Positions 16,922-27,079 of a stretch of 39,653 bases of DNA are shown piece after piece. The notes below the pieces were generated by a model, which was not told where the DNA came from, ran no database searches, and saw only the letters and a list, made by a program, of their open reading frames with translations. The DNA is from Olivibacter sp. XZL3 (GTDB lineage: Bacteria; Bacteroidota; Bacteroidia; Sphingobacteriales; Sphingobacteriaceae), in the NCBI RefSeq assembly GCF_004368405.1, contig NZ_SBJH01000016.1, forward strand, positions 1 through 39,653. The letters run 5' to 3'. Within the stretch, counting starts at the first letter, position 1. Every line of letters starts with the position of its first letter. The position numbers and the translations under genes are program-made.

Positions 16922-19747
16922 TTAAAAGTTGTAACTGTAACCAATCGTAAAAGTTCGTCTTGGTCTACGCAGCGAATAAATCTGATCAGTTGCCAGGTAT
17001 TCTTGATAAACACTAAGACGTTTTGCATCCAAAAGATTATCTACTTTTAGATTGATGGTACCCGCTTTAAAATCCTTTCCAATTCTTTTAGAAACGTTAA
17101 AGTTCAAACTGTTAAAAGGCTTTGCATATACATCCGGACTGCTTGTGGCACCGATAATTTCCAGGGTTTTACCTTGCACATTATAAAATGCCCCCGCTTC
17201 TAGCCCGTTGTCTACATTATTATAGCTCAATCCAGCATTAATCAGGTAAGGCGATTGCCCTTGCAATTGCCGTTTTCTAGAAATCTCTTGCCCTTCACGC
17301 GCAAAAGAGAGGCGTTGTGAGTATTCATTATCTGTCATTTCAATCTCCGACTCAACGACCGAGACATTCAGATTTAAACTCAGATTACGGAGACCTTCCG
17401 AAATAAAGCCAAAGTTTTTTCGCGCTTCTACTTCAAAGCCGTATACATTTGCTGAAGGAGCATTACGTGGTGTAAACTGTGATGGAGCAGAACCTGAAAA
17501 AGCTTGCAATTCTATTGGATCGGTGAATTTTTTGTAAAAACCACTTACCGCTACCATCTCTGCCTGATCACCGAAGATTTCATAGCGCAAATCGATATTA
17601 TTGATGTAGGTTGGTTTTAAATCAATATTACCTAAGAAACGCGTATCAGTCAAGGGGTCATAAATTTGGATTACAGAAAGCTCCTTAAAAGAAGGTCTTG
17701 CGGTAGTGCGCGAATAAGAAAGACGTAAATTATGGTTATCAACTACATTATACACCAAATTCAACGAAGGAAACAAATCAAGTTTATCAATCGTCTTTTC
17801 ATTATCGTAAACATCCGTCCCATCAATGTCTTCACCGGTAAAATAAGAAACATATTGCTCCCCTCTTAAACCGACAATAGCCTTAACATTTTCTGCAGGC
17901 TTGAATTCGCCTGAAACATAGAGTGACCGTGTATGCTGAGCAGCTTCAAACACATTAGCAGCCTGATAGTTCCCCGTCATATAGACCCCTCTATTAGTTT
18001 GCGGCGTCCAGATATTTTCAGGTAATAAAAGCCGATTCGGATCGCCGTCCAGTGAAGCAAAGTCGAAATTGACACCGTACAGCGTATATTCGTTAATCGA
18101 ATAATCACGGTGCTTATAACTATACAGACCACCGAACTTGAGCGACGCGTCGCGATTGAACAGCTGCATCTTTTTGGTAAAGTCAAGTTTGCCCACTACA
18201 TCAAACTCCTCGAGATCCCGCCAAATGCGACTTGGCATACCCGTTCCCGAATTCATCGTAAAAGTACCGTTCCGATTTACTAAAAAAGTAGAAGTTCGTA
18301 TATCTTTGTCACCTACCTTCGCCAAAGAAGGTGAAACTTTCCATTCGGTAATAAAATTAGCGTCCTCGTTACTATGTTTACCACTTAATAACAAGTTAGA
18401 AATCGAACGCTGACTGTAGTTTAGTGTATGCTTAAATCGGTCATCGGAATTAGCGATCCGCACGGTCTGATTATATAGAGCGGCACTAGACTCACCATTT
18501 TGGATATGCAATAAATTTAAGCTGTATTTTGAACGATCGGTTTTATAGTTCAACCCCAACATTCCTGACAAAAGCACATCTGTTTCGCCTAAATCACCGA
18601 AATTACGACGGTCCTCACGCAGCTCCGAACTTTGATCCGACTGATTTGGTCTCCAATAAATTCCGTTTTCAAAGCCTTCGTAGAACAAAGTAGTTCTTCT
18701 GTAGTTTACTACACCAATCAGACCTAATTTGTTACCCCAAAGGTCATACTGATTATTATAGTTAAAGCCCAAATTCATATCCGGCAAGTTATTCTGCTTC
18801 CGTTCAGCCGCCATTAAGGGATTGAATGATCGCGTTACGCCTTCCAAAGCTTCGTTATTACTGCCGGTACGCCTTGGGATACTGTATGTCTTTGCAACGG
18901 GAAGTTTGCGATCACCATTGTCGAATCCAAGAAAGTCCGTGCCACTTCCCTGATAGGTCACAAAATTGTCCTTAAAGTGCATATTCGGATTATAACCCAA
19001 AGAGAACGAAAGACCTATTTCCTTTTCTGCGGGGATATCTTTGGTTACAATATCAACGACACCACCGGTAAAATCAGCGGGCAATTCTGCTGAAGCAGAT
19101 TTCATAACCACCACATTTTCCAACACTCCGGTAGGAAAAATATCCATTTGTACGGTGTTCTTATCAGGGTCCAGACCTGGAATATCCACACCGTTAAGAA
19201 TAGATTTAGTATAGCGATCACCAAGACCTCTGACATATAAATACTTTCCGTCTTGAACCGAGACACCGGGAACAACGCGCACGGCGGAGGCGATATTACT
19301 TGCTCCTGAACGCACAATGGCTTGTGAGGACAAACCATCCATTACAATAGCCGAATTCCTACGGACACCCAAAAGCGAGCTTTCTGTATTACGTCGGGCC
19401 GAAACGGAAATCACCACTTCTTCCAATTCTTCGGAAGAAGAAGTCAGGGCAACATTCACTGTTGTCGCTTTCCCTGCTTCTACTTTCACATCTGTTATTT
19501 CTTTACTCGCATAGCCGATATAACTAAAGCGAAGCGTATATACGCCTGGAGCCAATTGAAGCGTGTAATCTCCTTCAAAATCTGATTTTGTAGCTTGTGT
19601 GCCACCTACTACATTCACACTTACCCCCGGTAAGGGAGCATTCGATCCTTCATCCACTAGTTGTCCATGGATACTGCTTTGCTGTGCGAAGAGCAACATT
19701 GGCGTCAACAGAAACAGTATAAGTGACAAAAAATAAAACTTGTTCAT
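16922..19747 (-). CDS. TonB-dependent receptor with carboxypeptidase-like domain (non-SusC)
   Basis: This 941-residue outer-membrane receptor has a signal peptide (cleavage near LLFAQQ), an N-terminal carboxypeptidase-like beta domain (LPGVSVNVVGG, LRFSYIGYASKEI), a TonB box region (ELEEVVISVSA) and a plug containing SAVRVVPGVSVQDGKYLYVRGLGDRYT. The plug ends with VVVMKSASAELPADFTGGVVDI, and a barrel ends in FTIGYSYNF. The RGLGDRYT plug type differs from SusC and is common among Bacteroidota receptors for non-glycan ligands; the ligand cannot be read here. It follows the beta-helix lipoprotein gene by 102 bases and ends at a strong terminator, so these two are a transcription unit. Confidence 0.92.
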   Translation of the reverse strand: MNKFYFLSLILFLLTPMLLFAQQSSIHGQLVDEGSNAPLPGVSVNVVGGTQATKSDFEGDYTLQLAPGVYTLRFSYIGYASKEITDVKVEAGKATTVNVALTSSSEELEEVVISVSARRNTESSLLGVRRNSAIVMDGLSSQAIVRSGASNIASAVRVVPGVSVQDGKYLYVRGLGDRYTKSILNGVDIPGLDPDKNTVQMDIFPTGVLENVVVMKSASAELPADFTGGVVDIVTKDIPAEKEIGLSFSLGYNPNMHFKDNFVTYQGSGTDFLGFDNGDRKLPVAKTYSIPRRTGSNNEALEGVTRSFNPLMAAERKQNNLPDMNLGFNYNNQYDLWGNKLGLIGVVNYRRTTLFYEGFENGIYWRPNQSDQSSELREDRRNFGDLGETDVLLSGMLGLNYKTDRSKYSLNLLHIQNGESSAALYNQTVRIANSDDRFKHTLNYSQRSISNLLLSGKHSNEDANFITEWKVSPSLAKVGDKDIRTSTFLVNRNGTFTMNSGTGMPSRIWRDLEEFDVVGKLDFTKKMQLFNRDASLKFGGLYSYKHRDYSINEYTLYGVNFDFASLDGDPNRLLLPENIWTPQTNRGVYMTGNYQAANVFEAAQHTRSLYVSGEFKPAENVKAIVGLRGEQYVSYFTGEDIDGTDVYDNEKTIDKLDLFPSLNLVYNVVDNHNLRLSYSRTTARPSFKELSVIQIYDPLTDTRFLGNIDLKPTYINNIDLRYEIFGDQAEMVAVSGFYKKFTDPIELQAFSGSAPSQFTPRNAPSANVYGFEVEARKNFGFISEGLRNLSLNLNVSVVESEIEMTDNEYSQRLSFAREGQEISRKRQLQGQSPYLINAGLSYNNVDNGLEAGAFYNVQGKTLEIIGATSSPDVYAKPFNSLNFNVSKRIGKDFKAGTINLKVDNLLDAKRLSVYQEYLATDQIYSLRRPRRTFTIGYSYNF

Positions 19748-19849
19748 TAATGTTTTAGTTAAAATAGTATGGTTTCCATAAAAAATCCACCTTCCAGTTT
19801 ACATCATGTGCTTGGAAGATGGATTCGGATACTTTTATGAAAATAGTCG

Positions 19850-21073
19850 TTATAGTGCACCTACGCCCAAAGAGCTTGTATAAGTCCAGCCGAAAACAGA
19901 TAAATCAGCTCCACCTTCTGTGCCCACAGCTGCATTGTTTGTGAATTTGCTTGCATCAGCTGCCGCATTTTCAGCGGAAGTAAATAAACCTGCAATCGTC
20001 ACGCCTTCCGGAGCGTTCAATACCCAGTTGGAAAAGGTCAATTGATCTGCATTTAAGTTCGCTGCGGTTTCTGCATCGTTTATATTAACCGTAGAACCGG
20101 TTGCATTGATGTTGGTCACAAAAATGTTTTCCAAGTGTCCCATTGCTCTGCTACGGAAATCAGCAATCAACTTGCTTTCGAAATTACCCATATCAATGGT
20201 CACGTTTCGCATAGTAAATAAACCAGTAGGATTTCCTTCCGGTCCGTCAATTTCCAAACCGCTTCCCGAATTTTGGGTCATCAAAACATAAGCATTGTTA
20301 ATGGTACCTGAATAGGCTTGATCAATATCTAAACCATCATCTTGTTGACCATAAACAAGTACATTAGTTACATTAACCGTCCCACCAAACCATTCAATAC
20401 CATCATCATTGTTTGAAAAGATTTCGATGTTTTCGATCGTTGTTCCGCTACCTACACCACCTAAGGTTAAACCTTGGATTTCGCTGTCATTTTCTAAAGC
20501 TACACCACTATAACGAATAGAAACATATCTCAATACACCGGAGTCATCTGCGGCATTCGTTCCTCCATATTCACCGTAGCTAAGGCCTGCAGGAATTCCC
20601 TCTATATATGCTACGCCTTCTGCATTAGCTACCGAAATAGGCGCATTACCCAACAAAATAACACCTCCCCATAGTCCGGCACTTTCAACAGGCAGGGTAC
20701 TCTCTTTTTCACCAACTCCAATTCCATCATCAACTGAAGTAAAAATGATCGGATTTTCTGTAGTACCTTCTGCCAGCAGTCTACCGCCACGGTCTACAAT
20801 TAAAGCGGAAGCATTAGCTCCTTGTTCACCCTCTGCCTTAATAATCGTACCAGGTTCAATAGTCAAAGTAACACCTTCATTCACAACAACACGGCCATCT
20901 AATATATAAATATTGTCAGCTGTCCAGGTTTCATTTTCTGTAAGAATGCCCGACTTCACAATCTCTTCCCCTGGCTCTGTTGGCGGCGTAGGTGTCGGAT
21001 CGTCATCGTTACTACAGCTCGCTGCAAAGCCTAGCACAAAAACGCTTAAAAAGGGTAATAAAAACTTTTTCAT
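19850..21073 (-). CDS. surface-type lipoprotein with parallel beta-helix
   Basis: This is a 407-residue lipoprotein with Cys20 in GFAASCSNDDD. The acidic Cys+ tail (SNDDD) is the type associated with surface export in Bacteroidota. A Pro/Thr linker (PTPTPPTEPGEE) is followed by a repetitive domain of Asn/Gly/Thr/Ile-rich rungs (GVTLTIEPGTIIKAEG, GRLLAEGTTENPIIFTS, NDDGIEWFGGTVNVTNVLV, DDGLDIDQAYSGTINNAYVL) typical of right-handed parallel beta-helices. I see no catalytic signature. It lies directly upstream of a TonB-dependent receptor, so I infer it captures the ligand for that receptor, in place of a SusD protein. Confidence 0.75.
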   Translation of the reverse strand: MKKFLLPFLSVFVLGFAASCSNDDDPTPTPPTEPGEEIVKSGILTENETWTADNIYILDGRVVVNEGVTLTIEPGTIIKAEGEQGANASALIVDRGGRLLAEGTTENPIIFTSVDDGIGVGEKESTLPVESAGLWGGVILLGNAPISVANAEGVAYIEGIPAGLSYGEYGGTNAADDSGVLRYVSIRYSGVALENDSEIQGLTLGGVGSGTTIENIEIFSNNDDGIEWFGGTVNVTNVLVYGQQDDGLDIDQAYSGTINNAYVLMTQNSGSGLEIDGPEGNPTGLFTMRNVTIDMGNFESKLIADFRSRAMGHLENIFVTNINATGSTVNINDAETAANLNADQLTFSNWVLNAPEGVTIAGLFTSAENAAADASKFTNNAAVGTEGGADLSVFGWTYTSSLGVGAL

Positions 21074-21342
21074 AATGTGTAATTTAAGATTATTCTGTCC
21101 TCGTTTTTTTTACAAAGAACCTCCTTTAATGTAAAGTGAAGATGTTTTTTAAATCAATTTTTTATTATATAAACATTAATATAATATTAAAATACAAGAT
21201 AATATGCTAGTATACAGACACATAAAAAAGAGGAAAGAGTAACCACACATGCGCTTTTTCTTAACATAGAGAAGAAATTCAATCATAAAGTTACGTTGTC
21301 CTTATCAGTTGATGATCAGCAAAAAAACAACAAGCACTGCAC
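21074..21342. other. divergent intergenic region, lipoprotein / rpsF
   Basis: This is strongly A/T-rich sequence between divergent genes. The right end leads into the rpsF promoter. For the lipoprotein I found only a weak TAACTTTA match near 21290 on the minus strand. No gene is seen. Confidence 0.35.
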
Positions 21343-21373
21343 TTGCTTGTTACAAATCTTATACTTATCTTTG
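21343..21373 (+). promoter_or_regulatory. Bacteroidota-type promoter for rpsF-rpsR-rplI
   Basis: TTG (21343-21345) is followed after 20 bases by TATCTTTG (21366-21373), a full match to the TTG / TAnnTTTG consensus, about 45 bases upstream of the rpsF ATG. Confidence 0.75.
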
Positions 21374-21418
21374 CCCTCCGTTTTATGCGGATTTTACAAT
21401 AACAAATTTTTTAACGAA

Positions 21419-21787
21419 ATGCAACAATACGAAACCGTAGTAATTCTTACCCCGTTGTTATCAGAAGAAGTTGCGAAAGAGGTAATTACCAAATTCAAAA
21501 ACATCCTTACTGAGAACGGAGCCGAAATTATCCACGAGGATAATTGGGGTTTGAAAAAATTGGCGTACCCTATTGAGAAAAAAACAACAGGGTTCTATCA
21601 CCTAACAGAATTTAAGGCTCCGGGTGAAGTAATTAGCAAACTGGAACTTGAATACAAACGTGATGAGCGCGTAATGCGGTTCCTTACCATTTCATTGGAT
21701 AAGCATGCGATTGCTTACAATGAGAAAAAGCGCAGTGGTGCTTTCAATAAAAAACCTGAAACGAAAACTGAGGAGGTAGCAAAATAA
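21419..21787 (+). CDS. rpsF: 30S ribosomal protein bS6
   Basis: This 122-residue ribosomal protein S6 starts [17 protein letters not shown] and contains the family signature ([36 protein letters not shown]). It binds the central domain of 16S rRNA as a dimer with S18. The open frame continues upstream to 21296, but the extra residues are not S6-like and would include the promoter, so the ATG at 21419 is the start. The TAA stop overlaps the rpsR ATG by one base, so translation of the two is coupled. Confidence 0.97.
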   Translation: MQQYETVVILTPLLSEEVAKEVITKFKNILTENGAEIIHEDNWGLKKLAYPIEKKTTGFYHLTEFKAPGEVISKLELEYKRDERVMRFLTISLDKHAIAYNEKKRSGAFNKKPETKTEEVAK

Positions 21788-22050
21788 TGGCAAAAGAGCA
21801 AATTCAATACGTTACTGCCCCTAAAGTAGAGGATAACCGTAAGAAATATTGCCGTTTCAAAAAGAATGGTATTAAATATATCGATTACAAGGATGCAAAC
21901 TTTTTATTGAAGTTTGTAAATGATCAAGGTAAGATTTTACCTCGCCGCCTAACCGGAACTTCATTGAAATTCCAACGTAAAGTGGCACAGGCTGTGAAAC
22001 GTGCACGCCATATTGGTTTGTTACCTTATGTAACTGATTCATTAAAATAA
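21787..22050 (+). CDS. rpsR: 30S ribosomal protein bS18
   Basis: This 87-residue ribosomal protein S18 contains [35 protein letters not shown] and the closing [11 protein letters not shown]. It is a basic rRNA-binding protein of the 30S platform that partners bS6. It overlaps rpsF by one base and is followed 18 bases later by rplI, the usual order. A GGAGGT stands before the rplI start. Confidence 0.97.
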   Translation: MAKEQIQYVTAPKVEDNRKKYCRFKKNGIKYIDYKDANFLLKFVNDQGKILPRRLTGTSLKFQRKVAQAVKRARHIGLLPYVTDSLK

Positions 22051-22068
22051 TCTGGAGGTAAGAACGAC

Positions 22069-22512
22069 ATGGAAATTATTTTAAAACAAGATATTAAGAA
22101 GCTTGGCGAGAAAGATGATATCGTAACAGTAAAAAACGGTTACGGTCGTAATTACTTGATTCCTCAAGGTTTGGCAATTTTAGCTACGCCTTCAGCCAAG
22201 AAAGTGCTTGCAGAAAACATTAAACAAGCACAATTTAAACAAGAAAAGATTAAAAAGGATGCTACCGATCTTGCTGCTAAACTAGAGTCTGTTAAATTGA
22301 CAATAGGCGCTAAGGCAGGAGAAACCGGTAAGATCTTCGGATCGGTTAACACCATTCAAATCGCTGATGCTTTGAAAAAAGAAGGCTTTGAGGTTGACCG
22401 CCGTCGTATCACCTTTGATGTGGAACCAAAAGAACTTGGCGAATATACCGCTAACTTAAACTTACACAAGGAAGTGAAAGTACAAGTTCCTTTTGTGGTT
22501 GTAGCAGAATAA
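22069..22512 (+). CDS. rplI: 50S ribosomal protein bL9
   Basis: This 147-residue ribosomal protein L9 has the N-terminal RNA-binding domain MEIILKQDIKKLGEKDDIV with NGYGRNYLIPQGLA, a long connecting helix (about 40-75), and the C-terminal domain beginning GAKAGETGKIFGSVNT. Last gene of the rpsF-rpsR-rplI operon, followed by a strong terminator. Confidence 0.97.
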   Translation: MEIILKQDIKKLGEKDDIVTVKNGYGRNYLIPQGLAILATPSAKKVLAENIKQAQFKQEKIKKDATDLAAKLESVKLTIGAKAGETGKIFGSVNTIQIADALKKEGFEVDRRRITFDVEPKELGEYTANLNLHKEVKVQVPFVVVAE

Positions 22513-22528
22513 GGATCCTCCTAAGAAC

Positions 22529-22566
22529 AAAAAGGCCCTACTCCTCCCGGTGTAGGGCTTTTTTTG
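22529..22566 (+). terminator. intrinsic terminator after rplI
   Basis: GCCCTAC and GTAGGGC form a GC-rich stem flanked by A-rich and T-rich sequence, and the 3' arm runs into seven T's. It lies about 17 bases beyond the rplI stop and faces the convergent DUF5703 gene. Confidence 0.88.
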
Positions 22567-22614
22567 TACGTCTAAAACAAAGGTTATACTTATTGGTACT
22601 TAAGCTTATACTTT

Positions 22615-24926
22615 TTATTCTTCCGGTAAAACGACATCCTTTCTTCGGTTTTCCGGACTCACTATTAATTTTTTGATTTTCCCATTCTTCACTTCCACTT
22701 CAACGGTCGTCCGCTTTGGGGCATGCAGCTTGAACACTACATCACAGGCCAACGGCCACGACGGAAGCACATAGATTTTATCTCCTACGGTTTGCAACAA
22801 CATTTCCTGCAAACCGATCATACCCGAGCCGCCCCAATTATGGTCGGGCACCCAATCAAAACCCGGCCCCCAGAACGCAGGAAATCGACGAGGTGCATTG
22901 CTTAATTTTAATCGATTTAATCGTAACGCTTCATCGGTTAAGCCGAGACGAGCAGCGAATATGTTATCCTGCTTCCAACCTAAATGGCTTCTAAACTTTA
23001 CCGCATCCGGATCGAACCAATAGGTATTACGAGCGGTGTCCAGTCCACTCTTTCCAACACCATATATTCCCCAAGGAAACACCGGATACAGTTGAGGCGC
23101 TTCGGTATTATTTACGCGTTCCCATAGTTTTGCAGGAGCCAATAGGGTATGGCTTTCAATGGTCCTATAGCTTAAGGGGGGGATACGGGATAATAGCTGT
23201 TTCCATTCGGCCTTTCGTGAAGGAAGCAATAATGTATCAGAAAGCGCTAACAATCCTTCCGTAACGGTTTTCAAAGCGGCTATGGTGGAATTTGCATTGT
23301 AAGCCATTTTATAGGTTTCGGCAGCCGATCCGGGATAAAGCACAAGATGTTCATCTCCATCCAGAGCCTTCCGTCCTCTCTTCTTCGCTAGGTATTGATA
23401 ATGTTCATCAAAAAACTGTAAACAGCTTTCTATTAAAGGTACATATGGACGAATATCAGCACCGATATATCGATGGCTCTCCAATACCATCATGCAGAAC
23501 TCCAGCACCGTGTCCCACTGATATTCCAACCAAGCATTATACTCCATCCCCCGATCAAAATCGGCCGGCCGCTTCCAACCATATTCAGCGGGGTTCGGCA
23601 GGCCAAAATTTTCGATTTGCTCGGTAAAGCTAGCGCCCTTGTGCCCCCAATAGGTCTGCGTCCGTAGCGCTGCGTTCTTCAACATGCGTTGATAAAATTC
23701 GAAAGCAGGCTTCATTAAATCCGCATCGCCACTCTTTAGCATGGGCCAGTATACCAAACGTTGATTTTGAGCCGTATGGGTGCCTCCACCCCAGTTTCTG
23801 AAATCAGGGGTATAGGTCATTGCCGTATCTATCCTCGACGGATCATAGGTAAAAAGTCCGCCATTAAATTTCGTTGGATACTCACCGTAGGCGTTACAAG
23901 CAAGCATATACCTAAACAACTGATAATTCCGGGCCATTTGCCAATCAACATCGCCAGTATCTTTGTTCCCCGGCTTGATGCAGATATAACTTCGATCCCA
24001 AAAATCCCTCCACCATTCTTTGTTTTTAACAGCAGCCTCTTTGTCTTTCTTCGTTTTAGCCAAGAGCAACAATTCTTTCTTCCAAGTATCTACCGATTTT
24101 TCTTGTTTTGTGTGAAGGTAAATTTTGATTGATTGTTTTTTTGTTAGTTTTTCGCTCTTTAGACACCATCCCTTATAATCTGTATCTTGGTATTTGCCTG
24201 AAGTTTCACCGGCTTGCTGCATGCCTTCACCAACTAGGTATCCACCGAAAGTTAAGTTCGACAAAGGATTGAATAACTGATTTTTAACACGATCCAAGCC
24301 CTGTTGTTTCACGGTTACATCAAAAACAGTACTGTCCCCATTTCGGTGATAAAATAAAATCCCATTAACACCTTCATAATCTACCCTATCCCTTTTTGTG
24401 ATGACATCACCAGGTGGCGCCCATTTATAGGAATTTGTGTTATTTTCCTTACCCTTGGTAATACGATCTTGATGTCGCCAATTTTCGTAAGTAGCTGTTA
24501 CTTGCATCGGTTTATCAGCCGTAATGTCTACATGAACGATCGGTGCAAACACCTCCACCCACAAGTTGATCTTTGCCGAAATCTCTTCATTCTTCGCTTC
24601 AATATATACGGCCCCCTCCCGAAGCTTTAACTCCTGTTTAAAGGTGCCACCATGAAATGGATTAGGAGATAAGCGCAATCTAACGCGTCCTAGTTTCAAT
24701 AATGTATTGTTTTCGTCGAAGGTTCCGCTGCGCGCCATGTAAAACAGCAGCTCATCGTTTTCGGACCACACGTTGAGGCCGACGTCCCCCCCTCCACAGG
24801 GCATCGATTCACTCGAATTAACACTCTGGCTATTCCATACAACATTATAAGAACTCAGGTCTACTTCTTGACCGGCGGATAACTTCCAAAGAAAAAAAGT
24901 AATACAATGAAATATTTTTGCTTCAT
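22615..24926 (-). CDS. DUF5703-family probable glycoside hydrolase, frameshift in signal peptide
   Basis: The main frame (from an ATG at 24804) gives 729 residues beginning MPCGGGDVGLNVW, LLKLGRVRLRLSPNPF: a DUF5703 N-terminal beta domain followed by an (alpha/alpha)6-barrel-like region (YNAWLEYQWDTVLEFCMMVLE, GPGFDWVPDHNWGG) resembling GH95/GH65-type enzymes. The same frame is open upstream with GQEVDLSSYNVVWNSQSVN, normal family sequence, so 24804 is not the true start. A signal peptide MKQKYFIVLLFFFG begins at 24926 in a different frame. One extra base in the T7 tract (A7 at 24892-24898 on the plus strand) would join them into a normal secreted enzyme. So the gene carries a one-base indel: mutation, phase variation or sequencing error. 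Last gene of the large locus; activity unknown. Confidence 0.8.
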
Positions 24927-25039
24927 TTTTACATTTTTTGGGCTGTAGACTATAGGCCTTCCGTTTTACTACGCGTTACTTCAGGTGCCACTACTACTAC
25001 CTAACGCTGATTTCGCGCTACTGTCACTGCTCCTAACAA
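24927..25039. other. low-complexity spacer between DUF5703 and GH127 genes
   Basis: The minus strand reads as GTTA/AGT-rich low-complexity sequence (GTTAGTTATTAGTTGTTAGG). I see no gene or clear promoter. A 12-mer GCTCCTAACAAC (25029-25040) recurs with one change in the next spacer at 27279-27290. Confidence 0.4.
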
Positions 25040-27079
25040 CTAATAACTAACCGGTATCCAAACCGTCATATCCGTATGCCCTCGATTGCCCCAGGTAAAA
25101 TAAGGCACAAATCGAAGCGGTACTGTTTCCTTAACGCCTGTGTCTATTTTCCGATAAAGAGCACCGTCCCAATTTTGCTGTTGATCGATTACTTTCGCCA
25201 CCCCGGTTAAAGAGGTAACAGGACAGTTGTCAATCAATTGGTTTTCTGTCTGAAAGGTCATATCAGCGGGAATTGCTACATCGAATATGGTCTTGCCTCC
25301 AGTCAAGTCCGAAGATTCCAAACAATACACAATAGGTCCGCGCTTCACGGCTACTTGGTTTCTGCTTTCCTCTACCAATGGATTCGCCTGCATCAAATGA
25401 GCCTCCATGGGCATCTTTAATAACACAACATCTCCTTTTTCCCATTTTCTTTTTATCCCCGCATAGGAACCTGGCTTCACAACTTCGTTGATATCTTCTC
25501 CATTTACCTGAATCGTAGCTCGGTCCGCCCATCCGGGAATACGCAAAAACAAAGAAAAATCATCTTTAACAGCTTCTTCTACCACAACTTTGATCGCCCC
25601 ATCCCAAGGATAAGCCGTTTCCTGTTTTAATTTAACCGTACCCCCATTCGGCAATGACGTATTTAACTCACTTCCACCGTATAGATTAATCCATATGCCC
25701 TCATCCGAAATACTATAAACATAACTATGCACTTCGGCAAACGTTCGTACTACATTGGGTGGGCAACAGTTAGACAATGCGATATAAGGCACTCTATCTT
25801 TCGACCATCGCTGCTTAAAAGGCAATTTATCCGAGTAAGCGAGCGGATTTGTATATAAAAACCGTTCTCCATCTAAGCTGATGCCCGACAGCACGCTATT
25901 ATAAAGTGCCAGCTCCAAAACGTCAGCAAACTTTGCGTCACCTGTTAGCAGTAGCATCCGCCAATTCCATAGCATATTTCCGATGTTGGCACAAGTTTCA
26001 TTATGAGCGGTGAAGTTGGGTAATTGGTAGTCGCGTCCATAAGCTTGATGGATCTTCTGCACCTCTTTGGGATCATAAGAGGTACCATCCGGCGAAACCC
26101 CATCATATAGCGAACCACAACCACCCGTTATGTACATTTTATGTGATGTAACGTCCTTCCACATTTTATGGAGTTGATTAAAAAGGCTGGTATCACCTGT
26201 CTCGGCATAGACGTCCGCAACACCGGCATAGAGGTAATTCGCGCGCACCGCGTGTCCCATTACCTTTTGCTGTTCCCGAAAGGGAATTCGATCCTGATTA
26301 TCGTCGGTTCCGTCCTCAATCTGGCCTTTTATATCAATAAGGTGTTTTGCCAGCTCCAGGTATCGTTTATCGCCTAAAGTACGATACATCTCAACTACAC
26401 CCATATAATGAGAAGGACAAATGGCATTTCGCGCTAAGGTTGGTGAAGCCGATTTGTAAAACCGGTATAAATAATCGGTAGCTTTAACGGCGACATCCAA
26501 TAGATTACGTTTTCCGGTAGCTCGATAATGTACGCAGGCGGCCGTCATTAAATGCCCAATGTTATAGGCTTCAAAACTTAAGCGATCTTCAAATTGATTT
26601 TTTACACCTGTTTTGCGTTGCTGAATCATCGACAGGGTATAAATGTAACCGTCTTCCCGTTGCGATAGGGCAATAGTCTTGATAACTTCGTCCATTTTCT
26701 TGTCCAGTGCCGGATCTTTCGTAACGGCATATATACTTGCCACCGCTTCCAACATCTTATAATAATCACCATCATGAAAAGATGGTCCGCTATGACTCCC
26801 GGTATCCAAACCGGCGGCTATTTCAAAATTCTTATAAGCATGACTGACATGTTCATCATTATAAACATTCCATAGTTGCGGAACCATATGCTCCCTGCAT
26901 ACCTCAAATCGGTTTGCCCAAAATCCCTCCGTCCAATGTACCTGGTCCATCCCCACCGGCTTTAACTTAGCATAAGGGCTTTTCGATGTGTTTACTAAAA
27001 AAGCGTCCTGAGCCTTTAAGTTGAAGATGGAGAATACTCCAAATAAAACAAGGATTACTACATTAATTTTTTTTATCAT
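25040..27079 (-). CDS. GH127 beta-L-arabinofuranosidase-type glycoside hydrolase
   Basis: This 679-residue exported enzyme (signal peptide ending LKAQ) belongs to GH127 (formerly DUF1680), whose characterised members remove beta-L-arabinofuranose. The (alpha/alpha)6 barrel contains DRLSFEAYNIGHLMTAACVHY, GHAVRANYLYAGVADVY and TGGCGSLYDG. The zinc/nucleophile site is visible: Glu361 and Cys363 in HNETCANIG, and Cys438-Cys439 in LSNCCPPN. These correspond to the zinc-coordinating Glu/Cys and the nucleophilic Cys of the family. C-terminal beta domains follow. Length is normal. Related families GH137/142/146 share the fold but this motif set fits GH127. It lies between GH106 and DUF5703 genes, as in pectin-side-chain or arabinan loci. 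Confidence 0.9.
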   Translation of the reverse strand: MIKKINVVILVLFGVFSIFNLKAQDAFLVNTSKSPYAKLKPVGMDQVHWTEGFWANRFEVCREHMVPQLWNVYNDEHVSHAYKNFEIAAGLDTGSHSGPSFHDGDYYKMLEAVASIYAVTKDPALDKKMDEVIKTIALSQREDGYIYTLSMIQQRKTGVKNQFEDRLSFEAYNIGHLMTAACVHYRATGKRNLLDVAVKATDYLYRFYKSASPTLARNAICPSHYMGVVEMYRTLGDKRYLELAKHLIDIKGQIEDGTDDNQDRIPFREQQKVMGHAVRANYLYAGVADVYAETGDTSLFNQLHKMWKDVTSHKMYITGGCGSLYDGVSPDGTSYDPKEVQKIHQAYGRDYQLPNFTAHNETCANIGNMLWNWRMLLLTGDAKFADVLELALYNSVLSGISLDGERFLYTNPLAYSDKLPFKQRWSKDRVPYIALSNCCPPNVVRTFAEVHSYVYSISDEGIWINLYGGSELNTSLPNGGTVKLKQETAYPWDGAIKVVVEEAVKDDFSLFLRIPGWADRATIQVNGEDINEVVKPGSYAGIKRKWEKGDVVLLKMPMEAHLMQANPLVEESRNQVAVKRGPIVYCLESSDLTGGKTIFDVAIPADMTFQTENQLIDNCPVTSLTGVAKVIDQQQNWDGALYRKIDTGVKETVPLRFVPYFTWGNRGHTDMTVWIPVSY

